Source of the DNA: Negativicutes bacterium
Lineage (GTDB): Bacteria; Bacillota_C; Negativicutes; Sporomusales_B; JARLHX01
DNA length: 33,000 nt
NCBI GenBank assembly: GCA_031292015.1
Contig: JARLHY010000204.1
Location: forward strand, 1-33,000
Direction: 5' to 3'
Part shown: in pieces, positions 32,101 to 33,000 of the stretch
Position numbering within the stretch: the stretch's first letter is position 1
Layout of the letters: every line of letters begins with the position of its first letter
Translations under genes and position numbers: made by a program
Notes under the pieces: model-generated
What the model was told of the DNA's origin: nothing
The model's input: only the letters and a program-made list of their open reading frames with translations
Databases searched by the model: none

Positions 32101-32640
32101 GCCGACAAGGTTCCCCTGCGCTGGCGGGACGCCCTGACCGCCACGGCAGCCCCGCTGCTGAAGCGGTTCGTCGCCAGCGCCTTCTACCGTGGCGCCGCCG
32201 AGCTGCCGCTGCGCAAGGAATGGCAGTTCAATTACCATATGCCGGACGGTGACACCGCCGGTGGGTACCATTTCACCGGCCGGGTCGACGGCCTTGTCGA
32301 TTACGGCGTCAGCGGCTACGGCATCATCGATTACAAGACCGACAGGGTTGATGCCGCCGGCGCCGCGGCAAAAGGGCGGGAATACAACCTGCAACTGGTG
32401 CTGTATGCCCTGGCGGCAGAGGCTGTCCTGGGCAAGCCGGTTGTTGATGCAAAACTTTACTTTCTCCGTCCGGACCGGGCCGTGGCGGTGCCGCTGGACA
32501 GCAGCACCCGGCAGGAGGCCACGGCCGAGATGTTGGCGGTATGCCGCCAGGCGGCTTCCTCTTCCGACGAGGCCGATTATCCCTGCAACCTCGACTGGTG
32601 CAGCCGCTGCGGCTACCAGACCTTCTGCCCGAAGGTGTGA
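29137..32640 (+). CDS. addA: AddA helicase-nuclease
   Basis: 1,167 residues from ATG 29137, eight bases after GGGAGG, inside the end of addB. UvrD-type superfamily 1 helicase motifs are complete: Walker A AGAGAGKTRVLVERY, motif II VDEFQDTNELQ, KLFIVGDPKQSIYRFRGAD and motif VI LLYVALTRAKD. The C-terminal nuclease has GRVDGLVDYG and GIIDYKTDRV. Unusually, this nuclease also carries Cys924 in RHCPRLFYYDF and Cys1155-x2-Cys1158-x5-Cys1164, the Fe-S pattern known from AddB and Cas4 but not from Bacillus AddA. It unwinds and degrades DNA ends in RecA-dependent repair. Confidence 0.9.
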   Translation: MAAEFTPAQTRAIVSLATNVAVSAGAGAGKTRVLVERYINILRLKVAACDEILAITFTNKAAKEMKERIRAKAVQLAETAASTDERRFWQEVKGQLEYAPIGTFHSFCARALRENPVEAALDPNFAVLDGLEAGLLLDKAVAEVLQTGLAEEADWLDRLLGAYEKGLIDSLAPQIVDKLAGQGLLDEHLAERLSGPYRQALAGADGLKDRLTQLCRDLIVAKDLLKPGSAQAGRIERLAGNWSEVSAAIRAAGKDDDAPGSVLHQYLDPLDRRSKDKEIVSDIKETLVALDRVKVDRAALALIPDWCRLLLAIQAVMDRYKAEHRVLTFGDLEVRTARLLKDHAGVRRKYVGRLRQIMVDEFQDTNELQRQIVYMLAGGDADVLRGEKLFIVGDPKQSIYRFRGADVALFDRVRGDIAAGGGEIVDLDVNFRSMDGLLDLYNECFAAIMGTSDDPIAFQCLRAHRSTGAAGQVRAEFIAIDKGRLGDEETSREAEAAAIACRIKAMVVGRQRLIDHDSEPRAVRFGDIALLLRTMKDVDRYAWALQAAAVPYYIVGGRGFYNCQEVQDVLNLLRVVENRFQEAALAGVLRSPLFLLSDDTLLLLKNHGGTLWRGLEERAGLPEPAPGQRQAVEKAWRVLTGLRALRGTVAVADLIERGLEATGYQNFVLTQFMGQQKYANLTKMIGLARAYAGKGAVTLGDFLRYVAKLVAGEVQEGEAVIESEAGDTVKLMTIHKAKGLEYPVVFVADLQRKFKDETAPALIGADNSLGIKVPLDGELVATTPYREIAAAEKRLALLELKRLLYVALTRAKDYLVLSAAGDKVAKDKTYSELNSWLGWLGRVYGFADLADLPEHLSADKVPVLVNPAAAAASNELSPESVPAAVPQADPDQLERLIRNIAPLAAPTGRRRTFSATDIGKFRHCPRLFYYDFIADLPELSTDGPEDSTDGPGDSTGGPPAHLTGSVLHRCLELLEPGLSWQECLTEVVADKVPLRWRDALTATAAPLLKRFVASAFYRGAAELPLRKEWQFNYHMPDGDTAGGYHFTGRVDGLVDYGVSGYGIIDYKTDRVDAAGAAAKGREYNLQLVLYALAAEAVLGKPVVDAKLYFLRPDRAVAVPLDSSTRQEATAEMLAVCRQAASSSDEADYPCNLDWCSRCGYQTFCPKV

Positions 32641-32666
32641 CAGAAAAAGACTGGCAGTCTGCCAAA

Positions 32667-32706
32667 AATAAAAACGCCCCGCCTAAAAAAGGCGGGGCTT
32701 ATTATT
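32667..32706. terminator. Bidirectional terminator between addA and the Cys-rich gene
   Basis: GCCCCGCC/GGCGGGGC stem (32676-32683, 32691-32698). TTATTATTCTT follows on the plus strand and GTTTTTATTTTT on the minus strand, so it can end both convergent genes. Confidence 0.9.
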
Positions 32707-32720
32707 CTTATGACGATTGC

Positions 32721-32834
32721 TTATTTCTCATCGGTGCAACGAGGGCTGCAGGCGCTTTTATCATGGCATTCGTTTTCGCAGGCTACCCAGAATTCACAGC
32801 CTGGGCCAAGACAGTGGGTTGCGCATCCGTACAT
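32721..32834 (-). CDS. 37-residue cysteine-rich protein
   Basis: ATG 32834 is preceded by AAGGAGGG at seven bases and by a near-consensus promoter, so a real gene is likely despite its size. Seven of 37 residues are cysteine (4, 8, 13, 19, 23, 29, 33), mostly spaced C-x3-C, C-x4-C and C-x5-C, with two histidines; the product ends in RCTDEK. No signal peptide. This is typical of a small metal-binding or metallothionein-like protein. It resembles the Cys spacing of DUF1540-type proteins only loosely. It is convergent with addA across a bidirectional terminator. Confidence 0.75.
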   Translation of the reverse strand: MYGCATHCLGPGCEFWVACENECHDKSACSPRCTDEK

Positions 32835-32866
32835 GTTACACCCTCCTTTGTTTACTTCTTGACTCA

Positions 32867-32895
32867 AGTATACCAAGGAGATTTTAATAAATCAA
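32867..32895 (-). promoter_or_regulatory. Promoter of the Cys-rich small gene
   Basis: On the minus strand TTGATT (32895-32890), 17-base spacer, TATACT (32872-32867), about 33 bases upstream of the start codon. Confidence 0.75.
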
Positions 32896-33000
32896 GTGAT
32901 TTCGATAAGTTAAATAAATAACACATGCATTGACGTGAAAAAAACTTAATAAAAGATGAAATGTTACGTTGTGAACTTACTTATCTTTAAAACAATGATA

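Noticed and set aside
1..33000. CRISPR array
   Set aside because: No regularly spaced repeats with spacers were seen. The three argA tails are not array repeats.

Overview
The window looks like chromosomal DNA from a spore-forming, flagellated, anaerobic Firmicute with an outer membrane, most probably of the Sporomusa/Pelosinus type (Negativicutes). This is inferred from the gene families (short clostridial-type ArgA, DUF1540, FlxA-like, DUF2508/YaaL, DUF896, PFL/DUF711 with its ACT partner, AddAB, a KinB/KinD-like membrane histidine kinase), many GTG/TTG starts with strong GGAGG sites, and GC-rich codon use. No rRNA or complete tRNA gene was seen.

Layout. 1-5.66 kb is the right end of a prophage: three virion-associated genes, an AT-rich membrane gene with its own terminator (moron-like), then a lysis block (XhlA-like protein, holin, glucosaminidase, papain-like protease, and a membrane-anchored protein that could be a spanin). 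5.8-9.8 kb is core and accessory DNA: a small membrane protein, a truncated MASE3 sensor, a zinc-ribbon protein, a DUF1540 protein, an MFS exporter and a DUF896 protein. 9.97-16.3 kb is well-kept core: AhpF-like reductase, NCS2 permease with a folded leader, ACT + PFL pair, a molybdopterin-binding-domain protein and endonuclease III.

16.3-22.2 kb is the most unusual part. argA (N-acetylglutamate synthase) has a promoter overlapped by two ARG-box-like sites. Downstream lies an AT-rich accessory island in which the last ~40 codons of argA appear twice more as headless copies (17.75 and 19.50 kb), each followed by a hairpin terminator. They divide the island into cargo segments: two tiny genes; an AbrB-type zinc-ribbon fragment and a convergent pair of paralogous small proteins; and a TPR-DUF2971 gene. 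This is the pattern expected if small elements repeatedly integrated at the 3' end of argA, each restoring that end, but no integrase is visible. The island ends at the 3' scrap of a histidine kinase, whose last codons lie in a perfect 28-bp palindrome shared with the end of the DUF2508 gene.

22.2-33 kb returns to core genes: DUF2508, a His/Trp-rich secreted repeat protein, a FlxA-like protein with a sigma-28-type -10 box, an intact PAS histidine kinase ending in a perfect 23-bp palindrome, and an addB-addA operon in which both nuclease domains carry Cas4/AddB-type cysteine clusters. A 37-residue cysteine-rich protein with its own near-consensus promoter closes the window.
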